Of a stretch of DNA of 64,000 bases, positions 25,635 through 35,202 are shown one piece after another. Every line of letters begins with the position of its first letter. Position 1 is the stretch's first letter. The notes under the pieces were generated by a model that saw nothing but the letters and a program-made list of their open reading frames with translations, made no database searches and was not told the origin of the DNA. Origin of the DNA: Pseudaestuariivita rosea (GTDB taxonomy: Bacteria > Pseudomonadota > Alphaproteobacteria > Rhodobacterales > Rhodobacteraceae); contig NZ_JACNMP010000009.1 of assembly GCF_017592335.1 (NCBI RefSeq), positions 62,001 through 126,000 on the forward strand, given 5' to 3'. The position numbers and the translations under genes are program-made.

Positions 25635-26483
25635 TTAAATCAGACGATACTGGCTGGCTTTGTTCCGCAGAAAGGGCAGACCTTTATCCATGACTTCCTG
25701 ATGGCTTTCTGCGACGGGACGCCAGACCGACAGACCATAGGCAATCTCGGGCGGCATATTGATAAAGCTTTCCATGGCCAGACCACCCTTAAATTCTATG
25801 GCAGACAACGCCGCAAAAATCTCATCCCAGTCGCAACATCCCTCGCCCGGCGTGCCGCGATCACTTTCAGACAGATGAATATATCGAAGGTGTTCGCGCG
25901 CGTCCAAAATACCATTCGCTGCGCCTTTTTCTTCGATGTTCATATGATAGGTATCAAGATGGATAAAAATATTATCCGCTCCGATCCGTTCGATCATATC
26001 GCGGGCCTGCCAGCCGGTGTTGATCAGATGGTTTTCATAGCGATTGACGGGTTCTATCCCGAAACCAAGCCCCAAATCAGCCGCATAGCGCGCAGCCGCT
26101 TCAAGGGTCTTGGCGACATTTGACAGTTCTTGTTCGGTCGGCGGTTGCCCCGTGCGTTCGCCGATCCCGCCGTAAGTCACACCGCTTAGGGCCTCGGCCC
26201 CCATTTCCCTGGCCTTATCAAGGGCCAGTTTCAGATGATCGACTGCTCCGTCAGGGTTGACGGATGCCCAAACAGACTGCGGCAAACCAAGGGAACACAC
26301 AGCCCGCAAGCCATGCTTTTCCAACAGGTCGCGCGTATGTTTCGCATCGACCGACGGCGCATCAAGCAGGGCTATTTCGATAAAATCCATGCCGTATTCA
26401 ACAGCGCCCGCAACCGCTTTTTCGGCACCTTCCCGATCCCAGGTCATCGTCCACATGCTGGTATGTACGCCGAACCCTTCCAT
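25635..26483 (-). CDS. sugar 3-epimerase/xylose-isomerase-like TIM-barrel protein
   Basis: A 282-residue TIM-barrel of the AP_endonuc_2 family, resembling D-tagatose/D-psicose 3-epimerases. Metal-site segments are visible: GIEPVNRYENHLINT (Glu), HLDTYHMNIEEKG (Asp, His) and a later LAMESFI (Glu). I chose the ATG at 26483, which overlaps the upstream permease stop (ATGA) and has GGGGGAT seven bases ahead; longer starts at 26498 and 26531 lie inside the permease gene. With the FGGY kinase it suggests a route from a rare hexulose or pentulose to a ketose phosphate. The substrate is not readable. Confidence 0.85.
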   Translation of the reverse strand: MEGFGVHTSMWTMTWDREGAEKAVAGAVEYGMDFIEIALLDAPSVDAKHTRDLLEKHGLRAVCSLGLPQSVWASVNPDGAVDHLKLALDKAREMGAEALSGVTYGGIGERTGQPPTEQELSNVAKTLEAAARYAADLGLGFGIEPVNRYENHLINTGWQARDMIERIGADNIFIHLDTYHMNIEEKGAANGILDAREHLRYIHLSESDRGTPGEGCCDWDEIFAALSAIEFKGGLAMESFINMPPEIAYGLSVWRPVAESHQEVMDKGLPFLRNKASQYRLI

Positions 26484-27469
26484 CACATGATCCCCCATTT
26501 TCGTGTGCGCGCCAGCCACGAAACCAGCCACCGCAAAGCCATGACGCCAATCAGGAACAAGCCCCAGACAGCGATCGACAGAAACTGATTGGCGCCCAAT
26601 AAATTCAAGCCCGAGGACAGGACCTGTAATATCACAAGCGCGATCACAACTGGCAACACGCGACCGAAGCCGCCAAAGGGGTCAATGCCGCCCAGGAAAC
26701 ACGCCAGAACCGTCACCAGCAACAACGCCTCACCATGACCGACACGAACCGAATTGAACTGCGCTGCCATTACGATGCCAGCCACAGCGCATATCGCGCC
26801 CGAGATTGTGTAGATCAGCGTCAAAGTGCGTTTGGTCGGTATGCCGGAATACTCGGCCGCCTTGATATTTGACCCGATCATGTAGACCGAAAAACCATGG
26901 CGCGTGCGCTTTAGCATGATATGCCACAGGATTGCTGCCGCCAGAAATATGATCAACGGTACTGGGATACCCAATAGCGTACCGTATCCGATGGTGTTCA
27001 TGAAATCGGGAAAGCCGGATACGTCGCCGCCACGTGTCAGAAATTCACCCACGCCGCGCAGGAAAATCATCATCGCCAGTGAAACGAGAATGGGGTGGGC
27101 GCCGACATAAGCGATCACAAGCCCCATGATCAGGCCAGACAACGCGCCGACGATAATGGCCGCGACGACACCAAGTGCGAATGCGCCATAGCCGGCCTCG
27201 ACCCCACCAAAGGCAATCAGAATCCAGGCCAAGGTCAGCCCCGACAGGTTCGCCTGAAAAACAATGGCCAGGTTCAAACCGCCAGACAGGATCGGCACGA
27301 GCATCGCCAACGTCAATAATCCCAAAACAGGCAACTGCGACGCCATCGAGCCAAAATTGGCCCCGGTCAGAAACCGTGGACTGGCGAATGAGAAAACAGC
27401 GATAATCAGAACCAAAACCGCAATCAGTGGTAATGTCTCGGGGCCTAGATGACGTTGTAGCTGCTTCAT
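26483..27469 (-). CDS. carbohydrate ABC transporter permease (RbsC-like), second subunit
   Basis: Inner-membrane permease of 328 residues with eight to ten hydrophobic segments of the BPD_transp_2 fold. Landmarks are FASPRFLTGANFGSMASQLP near the N-terminus, GLIMGLVIAYVGAHPILVSLAMMIFLRG, and the GSNIKAAEYSGIPTKRTL loop that contacts the ATPase. It overlaps the first permease gene by 4 bp and the epimerase gene by 1 bp. It pairs with the other permease (27466-28473) as a heterodimer in a ribose-type importer. Confidence 0.92.
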   Translation of the reverse strand: MKQLQRHLGPETLPLIAVLVLIIAVFSFASPRFLTGANFGSMASQLPVLGLLTLAMLVPILSGGLNLAIVFQANLSGLTLAWILIAFGGVEAGYGAFALGVVAAIIVGALSGLIMGLVIAYVGAHPILVSLAMMIFLRGVGEFLTRGGDVSGFPDFMNTIGYGTLLGIPVPLIIFLAAAILWHIMLKRTRHGFSVYMIGSNIKAAEYSGIPTKRTLTLIYTISGAICAVAGIVMAAQFNSVRVGHGEALLLVTVLACFLGGIDPFGGFGRVLPVVIALVILQVLSSGLNLLGANQFLSIAVWGLFLIGVMALRWLVSWLARTRKWGIM

Positions 27470-28473
27470 TTCGCGGCCTCTTGCAGTACGGCCCGCCTTG
27501 ACGGTCGAATGTCGAATGAAAGGTTTGAGGATGAGATCGCGATTAGGATCGCCGCCCCGATGATCATGTTGAAAGCAAAGGGTGAGATGCCCAATAAATT
27601 CAGACCATTCTGTGTAATGGCCACGAACATGACCCCCAAAATACAGCCCAAGATCGACCCGCGCCCGCCACCCAGACGCGCACCACCCAGAACGACGGCA
27701 GCCAGAACCTCAAGCTCTCGGCCGTAAAGAGCATTTGGGACGACCTCTTTCACGATATTGACCTGCATCAGCCCGCCGATACCGGCCATCATACCCATCC
27801 ATCCAAAGGCCAGGGCCTGCATCAATGCGATATTCACACCCGCCCGACGGGCCGCTTCGGGATTGTCGCCAAAGGCATAAAGCTGACGCCCTAGGTTCGT
27901 AAACCGGATCAAAATCCACGTCACCAGAACACAAGCAACCATGACACCCACGGCCAGATTAAGTTCAGACCAGACACCGCTTGCGGATTGATGTTCAAAT
28001 ATGAAAATCCGATCCGTCCACCAGTCTGGCAACAGATAAACCGACCGACCACTACTGAAAAACATCAAAAGGCCAAAAAACGCGTTAAAGGTCGCAATGG
28101 TTATGACGATCGAGATAACTCGAAATCCATGGATCAGAACCGCATTGATCAGGCCAAGCCCGATGCCGATGACACCGCAAACAACAAAGCCAAGAAACCA
28201 GTTGCCGCCACCCATCAATCCGAAAACATAAACGGCAAGATATTGCACGACAGAAGCGGCAACAGCAAAACTGATGTCGATCCCGCCTGCAATCAGCACA
28301 ACCAGCAGCCCGACAGCCCAGATCAGATTGACGGCATTGTTGTTCAGCAGCGACGTCAGATTCGCCAGCGTCAGAAAGCTGTCGGTACTTAGGCTTAAGC
28401 CAACGAACATCAGGATTATGACGAACAGCAGACGACCCTCGACCGTTCCTAATTCGCGAAGCACCCTAGGCAT
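27466..28473 (-). CDS. carbohydrate ABC transporter permease (RbsC-like), first subunit
   Basis: Inner-membrane permease of 335 residues of the ribose/AI-2 importer class. It has the same topology as its downstream partner, with GLLVVLIAGGIDISFAVAASVVQ, a GDNPEAARRAGVNIALMQ coupling loop and GGGRGSILGCILGVMFVAITQNGLNLLG near the end. It overlaps the ATPase gene by 8 bp. Two different permease genes, rather than one, is typical for LsrCD- or RhaPQ-type systems. Confidence 0.92.
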   Translation of the reverse strand: MPRVLRELGTVEGRLLFVIILMFVGLSLSTDSFLTLANLTSLLNNNAVNLIWAVGLLVVLIAGGIDISFAVAASVVQYLAVYVFGLMGGGNWFLGFVVCGVIGIGLGLINAVLIHGFRVISIVITIATFNAFFGLLMFFSSGRSVYLLPDWWTDRIFIFEHQSASGVWSELNLAVGVMVACVLVTWILIRFTNLGRQLYAFGDNPEAARRAGVNIALMQALAFGWMGMMAGIGGLMQVNIVKEVVPNALYGRELEVLAAVVLGGARLGGGRGSILGCILGVMFVAITQNGLNLLGISPFAFNMIIGAAILIAISSSNLSFDIRPSRRAVLQEAAK

Positions 28474-29980
28474 AGATTTGCACCTCTAACGCATCGACCG
28501 AGGTCTGTCTTGGGTCATATTCATTGACAATCCGGCCACCGTTCATGTGCAAAATACGATCCGAGTTGAACAGCACCTCGGTGACCTCATCGGAAATCAG
28601 CAAGATCGCCAGCCCATTTTCGGCCAAATGCCGTATAATACGAAAGATGCCAGCACGCGCACCGACATCGACGCCGACCGTAGGACTATCGAGGATCAGA
28701 AGCTGCGGTTCCGTTGCCAGCCACTTGGCCAGAACCACCCGTTGCTGGTTTCCCCCTGACAGTGTCGATACGGCATCATCTGGATCACCGATCTTGATCG
28801 ACAATTCATTGATCCAGTGCCGGACCATCTGACCTTGCTTATCAGGTGACAAAAGACCGATCTGGTTCAGCAAGGACTTCAGAACTGAAATTGAGCTGTT
28901 ATCCGAGATTGACTGCGGCTGGATCAAGCCAAGTGACAGCCTGTCTTCAGACACATAGGCGATGCCCAGATCAATGGCTTGCCGGATCGACTGCGGCTTT
29001 ATCTGGCGACCTTGCAGGTAAATTGCGCCCTGATCCGGCTTGGTCATACCGATCAGACTATGTGCCAGTTCAGTTCGGCCTGAACCGATCAACCCTGTTA
29101 ATCCAAGAATTTCGCCAGCGCGAATTGTGAATGAGATATTTTCGAATTCACCGTGTCTGGTCAGATTTTCTACGGCCAACACGGGTTTTGCGGCACTGCG
29201 ATCACGGGCAGCAACCGTTTGCTGCAAAGACGCACCTGTCATCAGCTCGGTCAGGCGTGCCTGGGTCATGCCTTCGGTCGGGAAAACCCCCACCATCTTT
29301 CCGTCACGCAACACGGTCACACGCGACGAAATCTCTAGAACTTCAGCCAGCCTGTGGCTGACGAAAACCACAGCAACCCCTTGGGCCGACAGATTGCGCA
29401 CAATCTCAAGCAGGTGATCTGTTTCCGACTGTGTCAGCGATGCGTTGGGTTCATCCATGAAGATCAGTCTTGCGTCACCCATCAGCGCGCGGGCAATCGC
29501 CACGATCTGGCGTTGGGCGATAGGTAAGGTATTCAGAGGTGCATCCAGATCAAGCTGAACACCAAGTCGGTCCAGAATGGATTTCACCTGATCCAGCCTG
29601 CTGCCGACCCGAACAAAGCGGGGCAGATTACCAACCATCTGATCAAATGCGATATTTTCGGCCACCGACATATGCGGAAATAACGCCAGATCCTGCCAGA
29701 TCACGGCGATGCCCATAGCGCGGGACTGCTTGGGGGACATCGACCTGATGGATTGGCCAAAGCATTTGATATCCGCGCTTGGCTCGGGCGTGTAAACACC
29801 GGTCACGATCTTGATCAAAGTGCTTTTACCGCAACCATTTTCGCCGGCAAGACAATGCACTTCACCTTCACGGACCTCGAATGACACATCGTCAAGGGCC
29901 CGAACACCACCGAAAGTCTTTGAGACCGAAAACATCTGCAGCACATAGGGCGTACCGGCATCTTGCGCGCTGGATTGCAT
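28466..29980 (-). CDS. carbohydrate ABC transporter ATP-binding protein (RbsA-like, two ABC domains)
   Basis: ATPase of 504 residues with two fused nucleotide-binding domains. The first has Walker A GENGCGKST and Walker B LIFMDEPNASL. The second has GLIGSGRTEL in place of Walker A, as in RbsA, MglA and XylG, with signature LSGGNQQRV and LLILDSPTVGVDVGA. It follows the binding-protein gene by about 70 bp, an interval holding a hairpin. It energises the two permeases that follow. Confidence 0.94.
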   Translation of the reverse strand: MQSSAQDAGTPYVLQMFSVSKTFGGVRALDDVSFEVREGEVHCLAGENGCGKSTLIKIVTGVYTPEPSADIKCFGQSIRSMSPKQSRAMGIAVIWQDLALFPHMSVAENIAFDQMVGNLPRFVRVGSRLDQVKSILDRLGVQLDLDAPLNTLPIAQRQIVAIARALMGDARLIFMDEPNASLTQSETDHLLEIVRNLSAQGVAVVFVSHRLAEVLEISSRVTVLRDGKMVGVFPTEGMTQARLTELMTGASLQQTVAARDRSAAKPVLAVENLTRHGEFENISFTIRAGEILGLTGLIGSGRTELAHSLIGMTKPDQGAIYLQGRQIKPQSIRQAIDLGIAYVSEDRLSLGLIQPQSISDNSSISVLKSLLNQIGLLSPDKQGQMVRHWINELSIKIGDPDDAVSTLSGGNQQRVVLAKWLATEPQLLILDSPTVGVDVGARAGIFRIIRHLAENGLAILLISDEVTEVLFNSDRILHMNGGRIVNEYDPRQTSVDALEVQIYA

Positions 29981-30015
29981 GAAGAAATGAACCTGTCTGA
30001 ATATGTTCTGTGTAT

Positions 30016-30045
30016 GGATCGCGCCCGCGAATGCAGGCGCGATCC
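30016..30045 (-). promoter_or_regulatory. intercistronic hairpin after sugar-binding-protein gene
   Basis: GGATCGCGCC (30016-30025) pairs perfectly with GGCGCGATCC (30036-30045) around a 10-base loop. It begins 7 bp past the binding-protein stop, ahead of the ATPase gene. The 10-bp GC-rich stem without a U tract suggests message protection or partial termination. Confidence 0.68.
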
Positions 30046-30052
30046 CTATAGC

Positions 30053-31039
30053 CTACAAACCTTTTGCGGCCAGTTCGTCGACGGTATCGGTGTTGATTTC
30101 CAGTAGGTTATCCGTGATGATATTACGTGTCTCAACATCCGGGCTGACAACACCTAGGCCTTCAATTTCAGTGCCCTCGGTGATCTCTTCACCATTCGCC
30201 AGCATATGGCCCAGCGTGACAAAAACACGGCCCGCTTCGGCGGGGTTCCACATATAGCCCCCCGAAATCACACCGTCTTTCAGCATGGCGCGCCCCTGAC
30301 CGGGTGAGAATGGACCAAGTACGTGAATTTCACCGCCCTTTCGGCGTTCCTCAACAGCGCGTCCGGCACCGATAGGCCCCTGACTGCCAAAGGCCAGAAA
30401 ACCCTTCAGATCTGGATGGGCGGCGATCAGGTCCAAGGCGGTGGATCGGCTGTCATCGACGCTTTCCGCCACGCCATACCGTTCGCCAACCAATTCGATT
30501 TCAGGATGGTTTTCCTGCATGTATGCAATAGCTGCGTCGGCCCAGGCGTTATGCAGCGGTACGGTCAGCGACCCGACATAGACGGCGTATTTGCCCGGCC
30601 CGTCTATTTTTTCAGCCAGAAGCCGCGCGTGCGCTTCGCCAAACCCGTCTGATGACGCCAGTTCGAAGTTCCAGTCGACATTTTGCAGTCCGGGTCCCTC
30701 GTGCGCGATCACCTTGATGCCCGCGGCCCGTGCTTTAGCCAGAACGGGTTCCAGCGCCGCCTCGTCATTGGGTACGACACCGATGATATCGACACCCTTG
30801 GCGATCAGGTCCTCAATCGCGCGGACCTGCAATGCGGGGTCTGCTGAGGTCGGGCCAATCATCTCGGCCTCAACACCCAATTCAGCGGCGCGTTCCTTGA
30901 TGCCCTCTTCCATCGCATTGAACCACGGAATACCACCGATCTTGACAACGACACCCATGCTCGTCGTTTCAGCCGCAGTTGTCATGGCCATGGCTGCAGA
31001 CATGGCGATACCTGTCGCAAACGTTTTGAATGCTTTCAT
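30053..31039 (-). CDS. carbohydrate ABC transporter substrate-binding protein (RbsB/LsrB-like)
   Basis: Periplasmic binding protein of 328 residues with a signal peptide ending near TTAAE. The type I fold is seen in VVVKIGGIPWFNAMEEGIKERAAELGVEA, GVDIIGVVPNDEAALEPVLAKARAAGIKVIAHEG and SRSTALDLIAAHPDLKGFLAFGSQG. It is nearest in style to LsrB/RhaS-like proteins, but the ligand is unknown. The ATG at 31039 is preceded by GGGAGGAAAATT; the longer frame to 31063 has no better site. It is the first gene of the operon and lies downstream of the LacI-type palindrome. Confidence 0.92.
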   Translation of the reverse strand: MKAFKTFATGIAMSAAMAMTTAAETTSMGVVVKIGGIPWFNAMEEGIKERAAELGVEAEMIGPTSADPALQVRAIEDLIAKGVDIIGVVPNDEAALEPVLAKARAAGIKVIAHEGPGLQNVDWNFELASSDGFGEAHARLLAEKIDGPGKYAVYVGSLTVPLHNAWADAAIAYMQENHPEIELVGERYGVAESVDDSRSTALDLIAAHPDLKGFLAFGSQGPIGAGRAVEERRKGGEIHVLGPFSPGQGRAMLKDGVISGGYMWNPAEAGRVFVTLGHMLANGEEITEGTEIEGLGVVSPDVETRNIITDNLLEINTDTVDELAAKGL

Positions 31040-31115
31040 AATTTTCCTCCCAGTTTTCAGCACCGTATAACCGGTCTAGCTGACGATCGTGCTGTTCTTT
31101 TAACGATGATTCTGA

Positions 31116-31137
31116 TTTGCACAATCGATGGTGCAAA
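31116..31137. promoter_or_regulatory. LacI-type operator candidate
   Basis: TTTGCAC (31116-31122) and GTGCAAA (31131-31137) form a 7-bp perfect inverted repeat. The inner ATCGAT extends the symmetry, so 20 of 22 positions are palindromic around a central CG. A central CG is a hallmark of LacI-family operators. It lies about 75 bp upstream of the sugar-binding-protein gene, whose operon includes a LacI gene. Confidence 0.65.
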
Positions 31138-31186
31138 GTATCCCAGACGATCCTGACGTCAAGACAATTGCGGATCAGAAATGACA

Positions 31187-31213
31187 AAAGCCGACGCAAG
31201 ATGCACCGGCTTT
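31187..31213 (-). terminator. hairpin terminator of the amino-acid ABC operon
   Basis: AAAGCCG (31187-31193) and CGGCTTT (31207-31213) form a 7-bp stem with a 13-base loop, 23 bp past the ATPase stop (31236). On the minus strand the 3' arm ends in four T residues, suitable for intrinsic termination. Confidence 0.7.
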
Positions 31214-31235
31214 CAAAACTGAGTATCCGAAGTTA

Positions 31236-32003
31236 TCAGTGACCTAGGATCTGACTTAGGAACAGTTTGGTACGATCCGACTGCGGGTTGTTGAAAAACT
31301 CTTCAGGTTCGTTTTGCTCGACGATCTGACCCGCATCCATGAAAATCACACGGTTGGCGACCTGACGTGCAAAACCCATTTCGTGGGTCACACACAGCAT
31401 CGTCATGCCCTCTTCTGCCAGTTCGATCATCGTATCCAGAACTTCCTTGATCATTTCGGGGTCAAGGGCCGATGTCGGTTCGTCAAACAACATAATCCGC
31501 GGGCGCATGCACAGCGATCGTGCAATGGCCACACGTTGTTGCTGGCCGCCCGACAACTGACCTGGATATTTGTCAGCCTGTTCCGGGATTTTGACCTTCT
31601 CCAGAAAATGCATCGCAGTCTCTTCCGCCTCTTTCCGCGGTGTCTTGCGCACCCAGATCGGGGCCAGCGTACAGTTTTCCAGAATGGTCAGATGCGGGAA
31701 CAGGTTAAAGTGTTGAAACACCATCCCGACCTCAGACCGGATTTTGTCAATGTTCTTCAAATCAGACGACAAACGTGTACCATCCACTTCGATCCGACCC
31801 GCCTGATGTTCTTCCAGTGCGTTGATGCACCGGATCAATGTCGATTTCCCCGACCCGGATGGCCCGCAGATCACGATACGTTCACCGCGATAGACTGTCA
31901 GATTGATATCACGCAGAACATGGAACGTACCGTACCATTTGTTCATCTGATCGATTGAGATTGCCACCTCATCCGAGACTTTCATTTTTGCAGCTTGGGT
32001 CAT
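31236..32003 (-). CDS. bztD: general L-amino-acid ABC transporter ATP-binding protein
   Basis: ATPase of 255 residues of the GlnQ/AapP/BztD class. Walker [11 protein letters not shown]-loop [10 protein letters not shown], signature LSGGQQQR, Walker [16 protein letters not shown] and H-loop CVTHEMGFA are all intact. It ends the operon bztABCD/aapJQMP and is followed by a terminator. In Rhodobacter the Bzt system imports glutamate, glutamine, aspartate and asparagine; in Rhizobium the Aap system is broader. An in-frame ATG at 31985 is an alternative start. Confidence 0.94.
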   Translation of the reverse strand: MTQAAKMKVSDEVAISIDQMNKWYGTFHVLRDINLTVYRGERIVICGPSGSGKSTLIRCINALEEHQAGRIEVDGTRLSSDLKNIDKIRSEVGMVFQHFNLFPHLTILENCTLAPIWVRKTPRKEAEETAMHFLEKVKIPEQADKYPGQLSGGQQQRVAIARSLCMRPRIMLFDEPTSALDPEMIKEVLDTMIELAEEGMTMLCVTHEMGFARQVANRVIFMDAGQIVEQNEPEEFFNNPQSDRTKLFLSQILGH

Positions 32004-32018
32004 TTTATCAGCCCTCTT

Positions 32019-33560
32019 TTAGCGGTGGCCGGTCTGAAGCTTACGCTCCAACCATTGCGAATATTGCGAGATTGCATAGCAGATGACAAAAAACAGAAGT
32101 GCGGCAAAGCCGAACAACTCCCAATAGACCCCATTCCAGTCGGTCGAAGCCAGGATGGGTCCGCGGATCAATCCAACCAGGTCAAACATAGAGATAATCG
32201 ACACAAGCGTGGTGTCTTTGAACAAGCCCACAGCCACATTCACGATTCCAGGAATCGAGATTTTCAATGCCTGGGGAAGGATGATCAAACGCATGGCTTG
32301 TGCGTATTCCAAGCCCAAGCTATCCGCTGCTTCATACTGACCGCGCGGTAAAGCTGCCAAACCACCGCGCACTACCTCGGCGATATAGGCCGAGGCAAAA
32401 AGTGTAATCATGATCATGACACGTATAATCAAATCCGGATTGGATTCGGGTGGCAGGAAGTATGCAAGAACGACATTTGCAACGAAAAGAAGTGTAATCA
32501 GTGGTACACCACGGATAAACTCGATGAAAATTACACAAACCCACTTGATCAGCGGCAGATTAGACTGCCGCCCGAGTGCAAGCAGGATGCCAAGTGGCAA
32601 AGACAGTGAAACACACACGGTTCCCAAGATCATATTCAACATGAAACCGCCTAATTCGCGACTTGGCACAGACGCAAGGGACACCGACGATATCGTCGAC
32701 AAACCCTCAACCACATGAGCATTCAGCGGAAAGATATTCATCAGCCATGGATAGTTCTGCTCCATAACCGTCACCCACGGCAGTGCATTCTCAGCGCGCT
32801 GCCATCCCAAGAACGCCAGACTATTTCGACCAAACTCGGCTGCGTTGATAAGCATGGCGATGGGATCAAACAACAAAAGGATCAGAACAGCCAGAAAGCT
32901 GAGCGCACCTAAAAAGAATGAGCGGTTCACAACAAAACTGTAAGCAAAATATGCGATAGCAAGACTGGCAAGAATTGTGACGGGAACCCAGAGCGATCCA
33001 CCCCAAACCAGCCAGAACGCTGCAAACGGGTAAATGGCCGTTGTGATCAACATCTTTCTGGGTAACTCGGAAAACAAGACAGGTGCGATGGCAACAAATA
33101 GCAACACAAAGGCCAGAACCGGCCGCCAATAGCCAAAGAAGAACTCCTGGAAGAAATTGGTGTTTTCGCGGACCCCTCCGGGTGTAACCAGATCAGCCAC
33201 CGGTACGCCGGTCATTGTGCTCAGAAAAAACAGATCACGCGGATAAGCCGCCCCAAACAACAGTTGGTGCCAGCGATCCGTAATAACAGAAAAACACGCC
33301 CCTGTTTTACCCCCAAGCACTTCACGGCAGTTTGTCAGGCTATCAGCCCCCCAAACCCCGTTCCATATCCAAGGCACAACAAAGATTGACAGCCGAATGA
33401 TAAAATAAAGCGCAACGATGGTCAGGATACCACTCAGCACGTTTGGAAACAGGTTTTCCCGTACCCATTTGATCACCCCACCTTCGGTATCTGGCGGTAA
33501 GGATGGGGGGATTTCAGTGTTGCGGACGAAGGCTACGGATTGCGCATGGGTATCTGACAT
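32019..33560 (-). CDS. bztC: general L-amino-acid ABC transporter permease, second subunit
   Basis: Inner-membrane permease of 513 residues, corresponding to BztC/AapM. The N-terminal half contains extra helices and a large periplasmic loop. The C-terminal half carries the His/Glu/Gln permease domain with VCVIFIEFIRGVPLITLLFVANV and the EAA-type loop ADSLGLEYAQAMRLIILPQALKISIPG. It starts 1 bp after the first permease ends, with GGAGCGG within that gene as ribosome site. At over 500 residues it is longer than the roughly 380-430 of AapM/BztC. Confidence 0.92.
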   Translation of the reverse strand: MSDTHAQSVAFVRNTEIPPSLPPDTEGGVIKWVRENLFPNVLSGILTIVALYFIIRLSIFVVPWIWNGVWGADSLTNCREVLGGKTGACFSVITDRWHQLLFGAAYPRDLFFLSTMTGVPVADLVTPGGVRENTNFFQEFFFGYWRPVLAFVLLFVAIAPVLFSELPRKMLITTAIYPFAAFWLVWGGSLWVPVTILASLAIAYFAYSFVVNRSFFLGALSFLAVLILLLFDPIAMLINAAEFGRNSLAFLGWQRAENALPWVTVMEQNYPWLMNIFPLNAHVVEGLSTISSVSLASVPSRELGGFMLNMILGTVCVSLSLPLGILLALGRQSNLPLIKWVCVIFIEFIRGVPLITLLFVANVVLAYFLPPESNPDLIIRVMIMITLFASAYIAEVVRGGLAALPRGQYEAADSLGLEYAQAMRLIILPQALKISIPGIVNVAVGLFKDTTLVSIISMFDLVGLIRGPILASTDWNGVYWELFGFAALLFFVICYAISQYSQWLERKLQTGHR

Positions 33561-33561
33561 C

Positions 33562-35082
33562 CTACCGCTCCTTCAGCTTGACGGAATTGTTGTAGATATT
33601 CATGAACAGCGAAATGCTGAGGCTGATCGTCAGATAGAAGATCATCAGCAATAAAACAGATTCGATCGCACGACCTGTCTGGTTCTGGGTGATGCCACCC
33701 AACGTGCCTGTCACATCCATATAGCCGACCGCAATCGCCAGAGACGAGTTCTTGGTCAGGTTCAGATATTGTGAAATCAGCGGTGGTATGATCACCCGCA
33801 GCGCCTGGGGTAAAATCACCAGGTTCATGATACGGCCCGGACGCAACCCAAGCGACGCTGCTGCTTCTGTCTGACCCTTGCTGATGGCCTGAATGCCGGC
33901 ACGGACGTTTTCCGCGATGAAAGCGCCTGTGTAGATTGCCAAAGCAAACCAAAGCGCGATCAACGATCCACGGATTGTTAAGCCACCCGCGAAGTTAAAG
34001 CCGCGCAACGCCGGGTAATCCAGATATGCCCCTAAAAGATAGAATATCAGTATCAGCGGCACGAAGACTACACCAAGCCGCCAATACCATACCGTTGGAC
34101 GTTCGCCGGTCTGTTCCTGCGTTTTATCCGCCCAGTCCCGGATCAGCCGCGATACGTAAAGCCCCAGAAGAAGAACCAGCAATATGACGATCAGATTTAG
34201 GCTGAGCGAAAATCGCAGTGACGTTGCAGGCTGTGAACCATTCACATTCAAAAACAACGAATAAACGATGACAAACGGTGTGAATGCAATGATTGCATAA
34301 ACCAAAAGCCGCACAAATGCGGGCAACAATGCAAAAACCTCAACGTTGTTTGCTTTGATATATTTACCGGCTTGAATAGCAGCGTAGATCCCCCCGCCCA
34401 AAGCGAAAAGCACAAGCCAGACGGTTACATTGATATTAAACAGGCCAAAAAAGCTGAAACGTGTGGGGTCATCGAACACAGGCGGTATGATCGGGATGCT
34501 TTCGAACCCATTCGAAAATTGCACCCACGGGATATAGACGCCGCGGTTCGTTATCGCGATTGCATCAAATAGCATTGATGCAGACGGATCATCGCCCCTG
34601 AATGCACTTGGCGGCGGCGTCGCCGCGATCATTATGAAAAAAATGATCAGAATCCAGATCAGAACAGGCACGTTGCGGAAGGCTTCGACATAAACGGCCA
34701 TCAGCTTTGCAACCAGCCAGTTGTTAGACAAACGCAAAACACCTGCGAACACACCAAATATCGTCGCAGTAACGCACCCCAATGCGGCAACAATCAATGT
34801 GTTGATGATCCCGATCAGAGAGGCCCGCAGATGGCTGTCGTTATTTGAATACTCCAGGGGACGCTGATTGATATCATAGCCCGCGGGATTGCCTAAGAAG
34901 TCAAATGACAAAGTCAGACCTCGCTGTTCAAGGTTGGTGACCAGGTTTCGACCCAATAGGGAAATACAAAAAATTATGGCCAGTAGTGCAATGAACTGAA
35001 AGGTATAAGCACGATAACGCGTGTCGTTGATCAACATCGACAAACGAAACGACTCCGGCTGTGGGTCCGTCAGTGTCGTCAT
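33562..35082 (-). CDS. bztB: general L-amino-acid ABC transporter permease, first subunit
   Basis: Inner-membrane permease of 506 residues, corresponding to BztB/AapQ. The N-terminus has FDFLGNPAGYDINQRPLEYSNNDSHLRASLIGIINTL, typical of the family. The core has VYVEAFRNVPVLIWILIIFF, and the EAA loop is AASLGLRPGRIMNLVILPQALRVIIPPL. A long central region of extra helices separates these parts, making it about 100 residues longer than AapQ. It forms the heterodimeric channel with the next gene product. Confidence 0.92.
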   Translation of the reverse strand: MTTLTDPQPESFRLSMLINDTRYRAYTFQFIALLAIIFCISLLGRNLVTNLEQRGLTLSFDFLGNPAGYDINQRPLEYSNNDSHLRASLIGIINTLIVAALGCVTATIFGVFAGVLRLSNNWLVAKLMAVYVEAFRNVPVLIWILIIFFIMIAATPPPSAFRGDDPSASMLFDAIAITNRGVYIPWVQFSNGFESIPIIPPVFDDPTRFSFFGLFNINVTVWLVLFALGGGIYAAIQAGKYIKANNVEVFALLPAFVRLLVYAIIAFTPFVIVYSLFLNVNGSQPATSLRFSLSLNLIVILLVLLLGLYVSRLIRDWADKTQEQTGERPTVWYWRLGVVFVPLILIFYLLGAYLDYPALRGFNFAGGLTIRGSLIALWFALAIYTGAFIAENVRAGIQAISKGQTEAAASLGLRPGRIMNLVILPQALRVIIPPLISQYLNLTKNSSLAIAVGYMDVTGTLGGITQNQTGRAIESVLLLMIFYLTISLSISLFMNIYNNSVKLKER

Positions 35083-35160
35083 AAGTATCCCTGCAATTGG
35101 TCTGAGTTGTCCCCTGGCGGATTTTTCCGCTCTTGTGGCTCAGGTCTTTATTTTAATGGA

Positions 35161-35192
35161 AAGAGGGCGCAGATGATGAACTGCGCCCTCTT
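35161..35192 (-). promoter_or_regulatory. intercistronic hairpin after amino-acid-binding-protein gene
   Basis: AAGAGGGCGCAG (35161-35172) pairs perfectly with CTGCGCCCTCTT (35181-35192), 12 bp with an 8-base loop. It begins 10 bp after the bztA stop. Strong stem plus a short T run on the minus strand suggests partial termination, leaving most transcripts as bztA only. Confidence 0.75.
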
Positions 35193-35202
35193 CAAGATCA
35201 GC

